A stretch of DNA of 64,000 bases, from NCBI RefSeq assembly GCF_003544935.1, contig NZ_CP032098.1, positions 930,001-994,000 on the forward strand, written 5' to 3'. The translations under genes and the position numbers were made by a program. Below the pieces are notes generated by a model, which was not told where the DNA came from, did no database searches, and saw nothing but the letters and a program-made list of their open reading frames with translations. The number at the start of each line of letters is the position of its first letter. Position 1 is the stretch's first letter. This stretch comes from Malaciobacter molluscorum LMG 25693 (GTDB taxonomy: Bacteria > Campylobacterota > Campylobacteria > Campylobacterales > Arcobacteraceae). This document shows, one piece after another, positions 1 to 9,520 of this stretch.

Positions 1-688
1 TACTTTTTAATGTTGTTTCATCAATTAATTTTTTCAAATTATTTAATATATTTGTACACTCTTTTATATTTTCTTCATCAAAGAAAATTATGAATTTATT
101 TTTTATAAATCTTGCAATACTATAATTAAGCTTTTCTTCTTTAATTTTTCTTGTTATATATTTTATTAAAAATATTTGTAAATTATCAAAAATTAATTGA
201 CCATAGTTTTCATAAATATAATCATCATTTTCTATTGTTAATAGTGCTAAAATACCATCTTTTTTAAAGTTGTTATTTGTGTCTAAAAATATATTATAAA
301 TCCATTTTTTATTAAAAGCTTTTGTAACATCATCCCTAAAAATTTTATTGCTAACAGAATCTAACTCTTTTTTTAGTTCATCCATTTGATGATAAATTTG
401 TTGTAGTGTTGATTCATCTTTATTTTCAATAGCTATTTTTGCATCTTTTGTTACATTTTTAACTTTATGTAAACTCTCTAATGTTCTTTTTGCATAATTA
501 TTTATATCTTCATACTCTTTTGCAATAAAAGAATCTAAATTATTGTGAAACTCTTCATCTTCTAAATTTAAATCAAGTATTTTTGCATGTTTATCAAAAG
601 ATTGAAAATAAGTAGAAGGCAAAATTATCTCATTTTGTAAAAGTTCATTTATAGTTTCATCTGTTACTTTTTTAAGAATTTTTTTCAT
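1..688 (-). CDS. GGDEF-like domain protein, C-terminus cut by window edge
   Basis: About 229 codons are visible, reading leftward off position 1. The ATG at 688-686 lies inside the last codons of the preceding EAL gene (17-base overlap), so the two are probably translationally coupled. Residues 1-105 are charged and helical and could form a coiled coil. From about residue 105 there is a degenerate nucleotide-cyclase fold: FRDDVTKAFNKKW resembles the DxLTGLxNRR entry of GGDEF domains, and SIARFIKNKFIIFF sits where the GGDEF loop should be but lacks the GG(D/E)EF signature. It is probably a catalytically inactive GGDEF-like protein acting with its EAL partner in c-di-GMP signalling. The C-terminus is not in the window. 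Confidence 0.7.
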   Translation of the reverse strand, partial: MKKILKKVTDETINELLQNEIILPSTYFQSFDKHAKILDLNLEDEEFHNNLDSFIAKEYEDINNYAKRTLESLHKVKNVTKDAKIAIENKDESTLQQIYHQMDELKKELDSVSNKIFRDDVTKAFNKKWIYNIFLDTNNNFKKDGILALLTIENDDYIYENYGQLIFDNLQIFLIKYITRKIKEEKLNYSIARFIKNKFIIFFDEENIKECTNILNNLKKLIDETTLKS

Positions 689-1907
689 TTAGTTCCTTAA
701 CTATTTCTTCAATTGGTTTTGGCTTACTTATATGATAACCTTGAGCATAATCAATACCAAGTGATCTTATATATCTAAGTATTCTTAAATCACTTACAAA
801 CTCTGCAATTACCTGAATATTTTGTTGTTTACAAAATAAAACAATACTCTTCACTAAGTTTAAATATATCTCTTGATCAATTTTTTTTATAAGAGAACCA
901 TCAATTTTTATATAATCCACATCTATATTTAAAATATATTCATAATTTGAAAAACCAGTACCAAAGTCATCAATAGCAATTTTTACACCATGTTTTTTTA
1001 TATCTTTTATAAAATCATTTACAACTTCATAATTAGAAATTTTATCACTTTCTAATATTTCAAGAGTTATATATTTACCAATATCACTATTTTTTATATA
1101 TCTAAATAGTAACTCTTTTAATTCGGGATTTAAAATATCATGAAAATCAATATTCAAACTTATATGTATTTGATATTTTTCAATATATAAAATAACTTTT
1201 TCTATTAATAAACCCATTAATTTATTATAAAGTCTATATTTTTTTGCTTTATGAATAAAAACATGAGGCATTATTATATTGCCATTTTCATCAAATACTC
1301 TCATTAGTGCTTCATATTTTTCAATTTCTTCAGTATTTGCATTTGCAATAGGTTGAAAATAGGGTTCAACCAAATTTTTTTGAATATTTAGTTTTAATGT
1401 TTGGAGTAAATTTTCATTTGTTTTTTCATCTTCAAAAAAAGTGCTATCTAAATATATAAAATGAACATAATTTATTTTTGCACTATGAAGTGCTTTTTCT
1501 GCATAGATTTTAAGCTTTTTATCACGACTTTTAGAACAACCCATTGTTATATCTATATTTATATAAGAGTTTTTTTCTATAAGTGAAAATTTATGACTTA
1601 TAATTGTATTAAATATTAAATCTTTTATTTTCTCAATTTCATTATGAGTTAAATCTTTATAAATAGTTATACCAAATACATCAACATGTGTATTTACAAA
1701 CTCAATAAAAGAAGATTTTTCTAAAAAAGTATTTATTTTATTCTTTATAGTTTTATTTAATAATTTTTTTAATTGTTTGATTATGTAATCTCCATTATCA
1801 AAGCCATATACTGCGTTTATATCTTTCATATAAAGTATATCAACTAGAAATAGAGTTTTTATATCATTTTTTTTTCTATATTTTGTAAGTTTTTTTAATA
1901 TTGACAA
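672..1907 (-). CDS. EAL-domain c-di-GMP phosphodiesterase with degenerate GGDEF
   Basis: A 411-residue cytoplasmic protein with no membrane segment. Residues 15-150 resemble a GGDEF fold (FLVDILYMKDINAVYG) but lack the GGDEF motif. Residues 170-405 form an EAL domain keeping the residues expected for hydrolysis of c-di-GMP: YEALMR, LNID, LEILES, IDDFGTG, YIKIDG and IAEF. An active phosphodiesterase is therefore likely. The start is a TTG preceded by AAAAGG at proper distance. It overlaps the next gene, another degenerate GGDEF protein, by 17 bases. A perfect GGTAAA-N6-TTTACC inverted repeat lies 53 bases upstream. Confidence 0.85.
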   Translation of the reverse strand: MSILKKLTKYRKKNDIKTLFLVDILYMKDINAVYGFDNGDYIIKQLKKLLNKTIKNKINTFLEKSSFIEFVNTHVDVFGITIYKDLTHNEIEKIKDLIFNTIISHKFSLIEKNSYINIDITMGCSKSRDKKLKIYAEKALHSAKINYVHFIYLDSTFFEDEKTNENLLQTLKLNIQKNLVEPYFQPIANANTEEIEKYEALMRVFDENGNIIMPHVFIHKAKKYRLYNKLMGLLIEKVILYIEKYQIHISLNIDFHDILNPELKELLFRYIKNSDIGKYITLEILESDKISNYEVVNDFIKDIKKHGVKIAIDDFGTGFSNYEYILNIDVDYIKIDGSLIKKIDQEIYLNLVKSIVLFCKQQNIQVIAEFVSDLRILRYIRSLGIDYAQGYHISKPKPIEEIVKELNEKNS

Positions 1908-1960
1908 TAATATACCTTTTGGTCTCTTCCTAAAATGTATTATATATTATTTCCTCTTAA

Positions 1961-1978
1961 GGTAAATAAATATTTACC
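1961..1978. promoter_or_regulatory. GGTAAA-N6-TTTACC inverted repeat
   Basis: A perfect 18-base inverted repeat in the divergent region between the EAL gene and the DedA gene. The same pattern occurs perfectly at 35653, 40678 and 48234, and with one mismatch at 30259 and 35598. It is inferred to be the binding site of an unidentified regulator. Confidence 0.5.
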
Positions 1979-2060
1979 TTATAATTAATTATTTAAATTT
2001 TAATATCGGGTATTAAAATAGTTTTGGATAAAATCCTTAAAAATAAAAAAAAGGTTTATA

Positions 2061-2591
2061 TTGGAAGATTTGATACGAGACTGGGGATATATAGCACTTT
2101 TTGCTTACTCTTTTGGCGGTGGATTTGTAGGACTTGTTTTTGCAGGAGTTTTATCTTATACAGGCGATTTAAATATTTATATATCTATGCTTGTGGCAGG
2201 TATTTCTAATTTTTTGGGTGATCAATTTTTATTTACACTTGCAAGAAAAAATAAATTTTACGCAAAAGATATGATGAAGAAATATGGAAGAAAAGTAGCC
2301 CTTGCTCACTTAATGATGAGAAAATATGGTTCTTTAGTTGTATTTATACAAAAATATATTTATGGAATAAAAACACTTATTCCCTTAGCAATGGGAATTA
2401 CAAAATATTCAAGTGGTAAATTTATTATTTATAATATTTTTGCAACAACTTTATGGAGTTTGGTTGTAGGTTATGCAAGTTACACTGCTGGCCAATATAT
2501 TTTAAGTAGTGCAGATGAATTTAAATATATAGGTTTAGGAATAGTTGCTGTTATACTTCTTTTAGTATCTTATTTTTTTAGAAAAATTTAG
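2061..2591 (+). CDS. DedA/VTT-family membrane protein
   Basis: A 176-residue integral membrane protein of the DedA (VTT/SNARE-associated) family, some members of which flip phospholipids or undecaprenyl phosphate and affect envelope integrity. The family signature is visible as a glycine-rich first segment, FAYSFGGGFVGLVFAG, followed by GDQFLFTLAR and the IYGIKTLIPLAMGI stretch, with a hydrophobic C-terminal helix. It is slightly shorter than the usual 190-220 residues. The start is a TTG at 2061 preceded by AAAAGG. The Tex gene begins nine bases after its stop, so both are probably co-transcribed. Confidence 0.85.
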   Translation: MEDLIRDWGYIALFAYSFGGGFVGLVFAGVLSYTGDLNIYISMLVAGISNFLGDQFLFTLARKNKFYAKDMMKKYGRKVALAHLMMRKYGSLVVFIQKYIYGIKTLIPLAMGITKYSSGKFIIYNIFATTLWSLVVGYASYTAGQYILSSADEFKYIGLGIVAVILLLVSYFFRKI

Positions 2592-2599
2592 GAATATTC

Positions 2600-4699
2600 T
2601 TGATTCAATTAATAGAAATTTTAAAACAAAAGACAAATCTTCAAGTAAATCATATAAATAATATTTTAAAACTCTTACAAGAGGGATGTACAATTCCTTT
2701 TATTGCAAGATATAGAAAAGATATGACAGGAAATGCAACGGATGAGGTTTTAAGAGAGTTTAATGATATTTATGAATACAGTAAAAAATTAATAGAAAGA
2801 AAAGAAGAGATAAGAAATATTTTAGAACAAAAAGAGGTTTTAGATGAAAAAATACAAAAACAAATAGAACAAGCAACTACTCTTGTTGTATTAGAAGATA
2901 TATATTCTGTATTTAAAACGGCAAAAAGTTCTAGAACTCAAAAGGCAATTGATAATAATTTAGAAGGTTTAGCAAATATTATTTCATGTATGAAATATGA
3001 CAAAAAAGAGATAAATCAAAAAGCTAAACAGTTTCTAAATGAAAATATAAAAAGTGAAGATGAAGCAATATTAGGTGCACAAGATATTATTGCACAAAGA
3101 TATGCTGATGATATAAAATCAAAAGAGGTTGTTAGAAATTTACTTCAAAATCATGCTATTTTACAAGTAAAACAAACAAAAACTTTTGAAGAAGAGGGAG
3201 TTTATAAAAACTATAAAGATTTTTCATCTAAAGTGAAGTTTATACCTTCTTATAGATTTTTAGCAATTTCAAGAGCTGTAAATGAAAAACAATTAACTCT
3301 AAAAGTAGAATTAGACGAACAAAGAATTATTGAAAATATAGAAAAATATAAGATACCAAATGGTGCAAATAGTTCAAAAGAGTATGTTTTAAAAGCATAT
3401 ATTGATGGATTAAAAAGATTATTATTACCAAGTCTAAAAAGAGAAGTTTTATCAAATCTAAAAGAAAAAGCAAGTGATGAAGCAATAACATTATTTGGGA
3501 AAAATTTGCATCAACTTTTAATTACTCCTCCATTAATAAACAAAGTTATTTTAGGAGTTGATCCTGGATATAAAACAGGATGTAAACTAGCAGTAATTGA
3601 TGAAAATGCTAATTATTTACAATCAGATGTAATTTATCCTACAAAACCAAAAGAAGATTATGAAACTTCAGCAAAAGTAGTATTACAATTAGTTAAAAAA
3701 TATAATATAAATGCAGTTGCAATTGGTAATGGTACTGCTTCAAATGAGACTGCAAGTTTTTTTGCTAAGTTTATTAAAGAGAATAATTTAGACCTAAAAT
3801 TTGCAGTTGTAAGTGAAATTGGTGCATCTGTTTATTCTGCATCAAAGATTGCAAATATTGAATATCCAAATTTAGATGTTACAACAAAAGGAGCTATTTC
3901 TATTGCAAGTAGATTAAGAGATCCTTTATCAGCATTAGTAAAAATTGATGCAAAATCTTTAGGTGTTGGGCAATATCAACATGATGTAAACCAAACAAAA
4001 TTAGAAAAGAAACTAAATGAAGTTACAGAAGCTTTAGTAAATAAAATTGGAGTAGATTTGAACTCTGCATCATATAAATTATTATCATTTGTTTCTGGTA
4101 TATCTGAAAAATTAGCTTTAAATATAGTAAGCCATAGACAAGATATAAAAGTATTTAAAACAAAAGAGCAATTACTTGATGTAAAAGGTATAGGAAATAA
4201 AGCTTATGAACAAGCAGTTGGATTTTTAAGAATTAAAGATGGCTTATCTATTTTAGATAATACTTCTATTCATCCTGAAAACTATGACTTAGCAAACGAT
4301 TTATTAAAGCAAAAAGATTTAACAAAAATTGATTTATCTTTTTATAGTAACAAATATAATGTATCTATTCAGACAACTAAAGATATTATAAATGAACTTT
4401 TAAAACCAGGATATGATATTAGAGAAGAGTTACCTAAAACTGTTTTTAGAGATGATGAGGTGACAATTGAAAGTTTAAGAATAGATGATGAGTTAAGTGG
4501 AGTTGTCAGAAATCTTACTGATTTTGGGGCTTTTGTTGACATAGGTTTAAAAAATGATGGAATGATTCATATTTCTAAAATGAGTGAAAAAAGAATAAAT
4601 CATCCAATGGAAGTTTTATCAATAAATCAATATTTACCAAGAGTAAAAGTTGTAGATATAGATTTAAAAAGACAAAAAGTAGCTTTAAGTTTAATATAA
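2600..4699 (+). CDS. tex: Tex-family transcription accessory/RNA-binding protein
   Basis: A 699-residue protein of the Tex family (nucleic-acid binding, homologous to Spt6), of near-usual length. In order: N-terminal helical Tex domain (IPFIARYRKDMTGN near residue 33), a YqgF-like RNase H fold (GVDPGYKTGCKLAVID near 318), a helix-hairpin-helix region (LLDVKGIGNKAYEQAVGFLR near 520) and a C-terminal S1 RNA-binding domain (GVVRNLTDFGAFVDIGLKNDGMIH). It starts with TTG after AGGA. It follows the DedA gene closely and converges on the chemoreceptor gene. Confidence 0.95.
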   Translation: MIQLIEILKQKTNLQVNHINNILKLLQEGCTIPFIARYRKDMTGNATDEVLREFNDIYEYSKKLIERKEEIRNILEQKEVLDEKIQKQIEQATTLVVLEDIYSVFKTAKSSRTQKAIDNNLEGLANIISCMKYDKKEINQKAKQFLNENIKSEDEAILGAQDIIAQRYADDIKSKEVVRNLLQNHAILQVKQTKTFEEEGVYKNYKDFSSKVKFIPSYRFLAISRAVNEKQLTLKVELDEQRIIENIEKYKIPNGANSSKEYVLKAYIDGLKRLLLPSLKREVLSNLKEKASDEAITLFGKNLHQLLITPPLINKVILGVDPGYKTGCKLAVIDENANYLQSDVIYPTKPKEDYETSAKVVLQLVKKYNINAVAIGNGTASNETASFFAKFIKENNLDLKFAVVSEIGASVYSASKIANIEYPNLDVTTKGAISIASRLRDPLSALVKIDAKSLGVGQYQHDVNQTKLEKKLNEVTEALVNKIGVDLNSASYKLLSFVSGISEKLALNIVSHRQDIKVFKTKEQLLDVKGIGNKAYEQAVGFLRIKDGLSILDNTSIHPENYDLANDLLKQKDLTKIDLSFYSNKYNVSIQTTKDIINELLKPGYDIREELPKTVFRDDEVTIESLRIDDELSGVVRNLTDFGAFVDIGLKNDGMIHISKMSEKRINHPMEVLSINQYLPRVKVVDIDLKRQKVALSLI

Positions 4700-4712
4700 A
4701 ATAGAGGGAAGT

Positions 4713-7088
4713 TTAAAAACTTTCCCACTCTTTATCATCATCGTTATTTGATGTTATAACACTATTTTTCTTAATTGGTTTGCTATTTTTTATTGTATTT
4801 TCTATTCCTCTTTTTTCATTGCCATCATAATTTTTATCAATTGTAGCTTTTCTTATTTTTATTGAATCTTTTCCTTCAAACTGTTTTGCATCAGCATGTT
4901 CAATAATCATATTTGATATTTTATGAGTCTGTTTTGCAACTGCATCTGCTTGAGAAGCATTTTGTGCATTTTCTTGTGTAATTTTATCTAGATGATTAAC
5001 AGTATCATTTATTTGAACCATACCTTGTGATTGTTCTTTACTTGCAACTGTAACATTATCAATCAAGTCGATTGTTTTTATAATATTTTCATTTAATTTA
5101 TCATATCCATTAATCATATTTGTTGCAATTTGTTTTCCTTGCATTGTTTTTTGTTGAGCGTGTTCAACTAAATTTTTTATCTGTTTAGCAGCCTCTGCAC
5201 TTCTATTTGCAAGATTTCTTACTTCTTGTGCAACTACAGCAAAGCCTTTACCTGCTTCTCCTGCTGTTGAAGCTTCAACGGCTGCGTTTAATGAAAGAAT
5301 ATTTGTTTGAAATGCAATTTGATCAATTACTGTAATTGCTTCAGTAATAGCTGTTGTTTGATTGTTTATATCTTCCATTGAATTTACAGTATCTTTTGCA
5401 AGTTTTTGTCCTGTTTCAACAGATTCTTTTACTTCTTCACCATATTGAGCCATTTTAACTGTTGTTTCTGTATTATTTCTAATATTTGAAGTAATCTCTT
5501 CTAAACTTGCAGCTGCCTCTTCAAGACTTGCTGCTTGATTATTTGCTGCATTTGCAATTTGATGCATATTTTCAGTTAAAGTAGTTGAATTTTGATCAAG
5601 TATCATACCTGTTCTTTTATTTTCAACAAGTGTTTGAGTTATAACATCTCTTAAAATATTTATGTCATCTTCTAACTCTTTTATAATTCCTTCTAATTTG
5701 CTATCTTTTAGTTTTGGTCTAAAATCAAGTTTAGAATATGAACTTAATATTTTCATAATATCTTCAAAATTAGAGTTTAAAGTTTGAAGCATTTGATTAA
5801 TAATATCTTTTAGTTCACTTAATGCAGGATTATTTGATGTAGCTTCAATTCTACTATTTAAATAACCTTTATTAATTTTATTTGTAACTTCAATTGTATT
5901 TTTTATTAAATTCTTATCTGATTGAATATTTGCTTTTGTTTTATTGATATTTTCATTTATAAGTTTAGACATAATACCTAATTCATCTTTTGAATTAATA
6001 ACTTCAAAGTCAATATCCTCTTTTTCAAAATTTATAAATGCAAAGAAATCTGTAAGACCTTTTTTTACAGATTCAACATCTAATAAAATTGTAAAAGCAA
6101 TAGTTCTTGCTAAAACTAAAGTTATTAAAATACCTATTAAACTTAATATCCCAAATATAATAATCTCTTTTTTAGCTTTTTTTATTTCTTGATTAATTGT
6201 ATTAGTTAAATGATTAGAAATAAAGTTTTCAACTTCTTTTAATAGATTTATTTTTTTAGTAATAGTATCAAACCAGTATGTAGGTTCAACTCCAAAATTT
6301 GAGTCTTTACCTTCATATAGCGCTATTTTTCTCATTCTATTTACTTCATCAACAGCATCACCTTTTACGGTATTATGATAAAATTCATCTGTTTGATCAT
6401 CCCCAACTTTTAAAAAAGAATCCATATATGAATTTTGAGCTGCAATAAGATTATAAAATTTAGCTTTCATTCCTTCACCAAAGTTATTTCTAGCAAAAGT
6501 ATTTGTACCAACAGCTCTTTCAATTCCAGCTCTTTCTTTAGATAATAAGAAGTTCATATAAGTAATTAAACCTTGAGAAACTTTAGCATTTGTTGAAAGT
6601 TTTGTAATACTACTAATAGTGTTTAATAAATCACTATTTGTATTTGTATAATATCCAATTGCCTTAGATGTTTGAATATTTAAACCAGTAACATTTTGTC
6701 TTATCTCATTTAATTTTTCTATTTTATTTAAGCTTGATATTAGATTTTCATTAAACTCTTTTCCATAGTCTTTAGAGTCAAATGTTGATAAAAAATTTTG
6801 CATTTGTTTTAATCTTTTATTTGTTAATTCTCTTTGTTGTGGAAGTTTAGATGCAAATTTATTACCTTTACTTCCTAAATATCCTGCTGTCATTCCTCTT
6901 TCTTTTTGAGTTTCATGAACTAATGAGCCAATTTTTGTAGAAAGTATAACTACTTTATCCAAACTTTTAAGATTTTTATAGTATAAGTAAGAATCATAAC
7001 CAAGTTTGGCAGCCAATAAAATAACTATACATAACGGTATAGACATAATTAAGATAAGTTTTTGTTTTATAGACAATTTAGATAACAT
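4713..7088 (-). CDS. NIT-domain methyl-accepting chemotaxis protein
   Basis: A 791-residue transducer. A first membrane helix (about 10-30) is followed by a periplasmic NIT-type sensor domain (HETQKERGMTAGYLGS), a family linked to nitrate/nitrite sensing. A second membrane helix (about 305-330), HAMP-like linkers and the cytoplasmic signalling hairpin with NAAVEASTAGEAGKGFAVVAQEVR follow. The last five residues, EWESF, fit the xWxxF pentapeptide that tethers CheR in other chemoreceptors, at the end of an acidic flexible tail. The ligand is inferred only from the domain type. Confidence 0.92.
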   Translation of the reverse strand: MLSKLSIKQKLILIMSIPLCIVILLAAKLGYDSYLYYKNLKSLDKVVILSTKIGSLVHETQKERGMTAGYLGSKGNKFASKLPQQRELTNKRLKQMQNFLSTFDSKDYGKEFNENLISSLNKIEKLNEIRQNVTGLNIQTSKAIGYYTNTNSDLLNTISSITKLSTNAKVSQGLITYMNFLLSKERAGIERAVGTNTFARNNFGEGMKAKFYNLIAAQNSYMDSFLKVGDDQTDEFYHNTVKGDAVDEVNRMRKIALYEGKDSNFGVEPTYWFDTITKKINLLKEVENFISNHLTNTINQEIKKAKKEIIIFGILSLIGILITLVLARTIAFTILLDVESVKKGLTDFFAFINFEKEDIDFEVINSKDELGIMSKLINENINKTKANIQSDKNLIKNTIEVTNKINKGYLNSRIEATSNNPALSELKDIINQMLQTLNSNFEDIMKILSSYSKLDFRPKLKDSKLEGIIKELEDDINILRDVITQTLVENKRTGMILDQNSTTLTENMHQIANAANNQAASLEEAAASLEEITSNIRNNTETTVKMAQYGEEVKESVETGQKLAKDTVNSMEDINNQTTAITEAITVIDQIAFQTNILSLNAAVEASTAGEAGKGFAVVAQEVRNLANRSAEAAKQIKNLVEHAQQKTMQGKQIATNMINGYDKLNENIIKTIDLIDNVTVASKEQSQGMVQINDTVNHLDKITQENAQNASQADAVAKQTHKISNMIIEHADAKQFEGKDSIKIRKATIDKNYDGNEKRGIENTIKNSKPIKKNSVITSNNDDDKEWESF

Positions 7089-7228
7089 AAAGTTCCCTTT
7101 TTCTGTGACACTTATTAAAAGATTAAGATTTAAAATAATTTTTCTTTATAAGATTATATAAAAAAAACTTAATACTTCGTTAATTTATTTAAGGGCATTT
7201 TAATTTTTTTTTGTAAAAAGGATATAAA

Positions 7229-8602
7229 ATAAATAATTTTAATAGTTTAGATTTAAGAGATGGTTTTTTAGAAAACTTAACATCATTAAATTATATAAAA
7301 ATGACAGATATTCAAAAGAAGTCATTGCCATTATTATTAAAAAATAATAATTTAATCGCACAGTCAAAAACAGGTAGTGGGAAAACTGTCTCTTTTAGTA
7401 TACCAATTGTAAATAAGCTTAAAAATGATAAATTTGCAATACAATCTATGATTATTTGTCCCACTAGAGAATTAGCTAATCAAGTTGCAAAAGAGATAAA
7501 AAAACTTTGTCGTTTTATAAATAATATAAAAATATTGACTTTGTGTGGAGGAGTTCCTTATAAACCACAAGTTCACTCTTTATCTCATAAAGCACATATT
7601 ATAGTTGGTACACCAGGTAGATTGTTAAAACATATTAGTGAAAATAATATAGAATTAGAAAATATTGATACTTTAGTTTTAGATGAAGCAGATAAAATGC
7701 TAGATATGGGTTTTTATGATGATATTATAAAAATTGTAGAAGTATTACCTAAAAAGAGACAAAATATGCTTTTTTCTGCAACATATGATGAACAAATAAT
7801 GGATTTATCAAAGAGTATAACAGATGATGCAATATTTGTTAAAGATGAATCTGTTCACTCAAGACAGAAAATAAATCAAGTATTTTATGAAGTTGATGAA
7901 TCACAGAAAATTGATGTAGTTGATAAATTAATACATAAATATAAAGCAAAATCTGTTTTAATTTTTTGTAATAGAAAATATAGATGTGAAGAGATTGCTG
8001 ATGAGCTATTTGAAAAAGGTTTTGATAGTGTTGTTTTACATAGTGATTTAGATCAAAATCAAAGAGATGAGACAATAGTTTTATTTTCTAATAAATCTTA
8101 TCCTATTATGATTGCAACAGATGTAGCTTCAAGAGGATTAGATATTACAGATATTGATCTTGTGATTAATTATGATATAGCAAAAGATGAAAAAGTACAT
8201 ACACATAGAGTAGGAAGAACTGCAAGAGCAAGTTCAAATGGTACTGCTGTAACTTTATATAATAATGAAGATATTGATATTGTACTAAAAATAAAAGAGC
8301 AGTTTGACGATATATCTTTTCTTAAGATAGATGATTTAAAAGATATCTTAAAAGATAATATTTTAAAACCAATGTATGCAACGTTATATATCAATGGTGG
8401 CAAAAAAGATAAATTAAGAGCAGGTGATATTGTAGGTGCTTTAATAAATAAAGCACAATTAAATAAAGATGATATAGGAAATATCGATATATTTAGATTT
8501 CATAGTTATGTTGCTATTAAAAAAGAGTTTGAGCAAAAATCTTTAAAAGCTTTAAATAGTAATAAAATAAAACAAAAAGAGTTTAGAGTTTATCCTAGAT
8601 AA
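7229..8602 (+). CDS. dbpA: DEAD-box RNA helicase, DbpA-like, with AUA start
   Basis: The frame upstream of the first ATG (7301) is open to 7217 and encodes NNFNSLDLRDGFLENL and then the Q-motif MTDIQKKSLP, both needed by DEAD-box helicases. No ATG, GTG or TTG occurs there, but ATA at 7229 follows AAAAGGA at six bases, so I chose that start (457 residues). Helicase motifs follow: AQSKTGSGKT, PTRELA, DEAD in VLDEADKM, SAT, and HRVGRTAR. The C-terminal 75 residues (ATLYINGGKKDKLRAGDIVG) match the DbpA RNA-binding domain, which in E. coli targets 23S rRNA hairpin 92. A ribosome-assembly role is likely. Confidence 0.85.
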   Translation: MNNFNSLDLRDGFLENLTSLNYIKMTDIQKKSLPLLLKNNNLIAQSKTGSGKTVSFSIPIVNKLKNDKFAIQSMIICPTRELANQVAKEIKKLCRFINNIKILTLCGGVPYKPQVHSLSHKAHIIVGTPGRLLKHISENNIELENIDTLVLDEADKMLDMGFYDDIIKIVEVLPKKRQNMLFSATYDEQIMDLSKSITDDAIFVKDESVHSRQKINQVFYEVDESQKIDVVDKLIHKYKAKSVLIFCNRKYRCEEIADELFEKGFDSVVLHSDLDQNQRDETIVLFSNKSYPIMIATDVASRGLDITDIDLVINYDIAKDEKVHTHRVGRTARASSNGTAVTLYNNEDIDIVLKIKEQFDDISFLKIDDLKDILKDNILKPMYATLYINGGKKDKLRAGDIVGALINKAQLNKDDIGNIDIFRFHSYVAIKKEFEQKSLKALNSNKIKQKEFRVYPR

Positions 8603-8620
8603 AATCTAGGATTTATTTTT
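8592..8620 (+). terminator. Rho-independent terminator of dbpA
   Basis: A perfect 9-base stem (8592-8600 with 8604-8612), AAA loop, then TTATTTTTT. It overlaps the helicase stop codon and lies just before the convergent CorA gene. Confidence 0.75.
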
Positions 8621-9385
8621 TACTCTATTAATTAATATTGTTGTAATTGCTGCACTTAATAATAAAATAATCAAAACAAAAAAAGTTCCATTCTCGATTT
8701 TAGTAAGTGGAAGTCCTGATGTATTCATACCAAAAAAACCAACAACTAAATTTAATGGTAAAAAAATACCTGATAATAAAGTAAGTACATAAATTGTTTT
8801 ATTCATCTTTTCATTGCTGTTTGTAGTATGAAAGTTATATAAAGCATCAAGTTTCTCTAAACTATGTGTACTATTTCTTTGTGCTCTTTCTAAATGTTCT
8901 AATAAATCGTGAAAGTTTATTTCTAAAAAGTCTTCTTCTTTTTTATAATTTAAAATAAATCTTTTTAATTGTTCTATTGTTTTTGAAAGAACTCTATTCA
9001 TTCTTATTAATTGATTTTTTAAAGTAAACCACTTTTTATTAAATCCTTTTATCTCAATATTTTCATAAAACTTATCTTCCATCTCTTCGATTTTGGAAAA
9101 AATTTCTAAAGATAAACATAATGATTCATCAATTTTTTTATTAAGAATATTATAGACTTGTTTAATACTTTTTATATCTATAAACTCTTTTTTATCTTTA
9201 TCAAAATAAAAATATGAATCATTTGTAAAAATAAAAGAGCTGTTATCTGCATAAAAAGTCTCTTCTTGTTTTAAAGGAAGTCTCATTATCAATAAGTCAT
9301 ACTCATCATTTATTATAAAAGTTGAAGGATGAAGTTCATTTTTTATATCTTTTAGGTGAAAATTGCTAATTTTTATATCTAACAT
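8606..9385 (-). CDS. CorA-family divalent metal transporter
   Basis: A 259-residue protein with a long helical N-terminal cytoplasmic domain and two C-terminal membrane helices (about 195-218 and 232-252). The first is followed by FFGMNTSGLP, which carries the GMN selectivity motif of the CorA/2-TM-GxN family. It is shorter than typical CorA (about 315 residues), mainly in the N-terminal domain. It presumably imports Mg2+, with Co2+ or Ni2+ possible. It converges on the helicase gene. Confidence 0.9.
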   Translation of the reverse strand: MLDIKISNFHLKDIKNELHPSTFIINDEYDLLIMRLPLKQEETFYADNSSFIFTNDSYFYFDKDKKEFIDIKSIKQVYNILNKKIDESLCLSLEIFSKIEEMEDKFYENIEIKGFNKKWFTLKNQLIRMNRVLSKTIEQLKRFILNYKKEEDFLEINFHDLLEHLERAQRNSTHSLEKLDALYNFHTTNSNEKMNKTIYVLTLLSGIFLPLNLVVGFFGMNTSGLPLTKIENGTFFVLIILLLSAAITTILINRVKNKS

Positions 9386-9520
9386 TTTAACTCTTTATTT
9401 TTTACTAATTGTAATTAAAAAAACTATAACTTTAAATTAAAAATAGAATATGCAACTTAGTTGCAATTAAGAATAAAGTAATATAATTCCAAAAATAAAT
9501 ATATTATTAAGAGAATTATT

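Noticed and set aside
4706-4726. Hairpin at the tex/chemoreceptor junction as a terminator
   Set aside because: The stem needs a bulge, overlaps the coding end of the chemoreceptor and lacks a T run on either strand.
9386-9520. FMN riboswitch before ribA
   Set aside because: Only a short 15-base repeat is present and there is too little sequence for the conserved junction elements.
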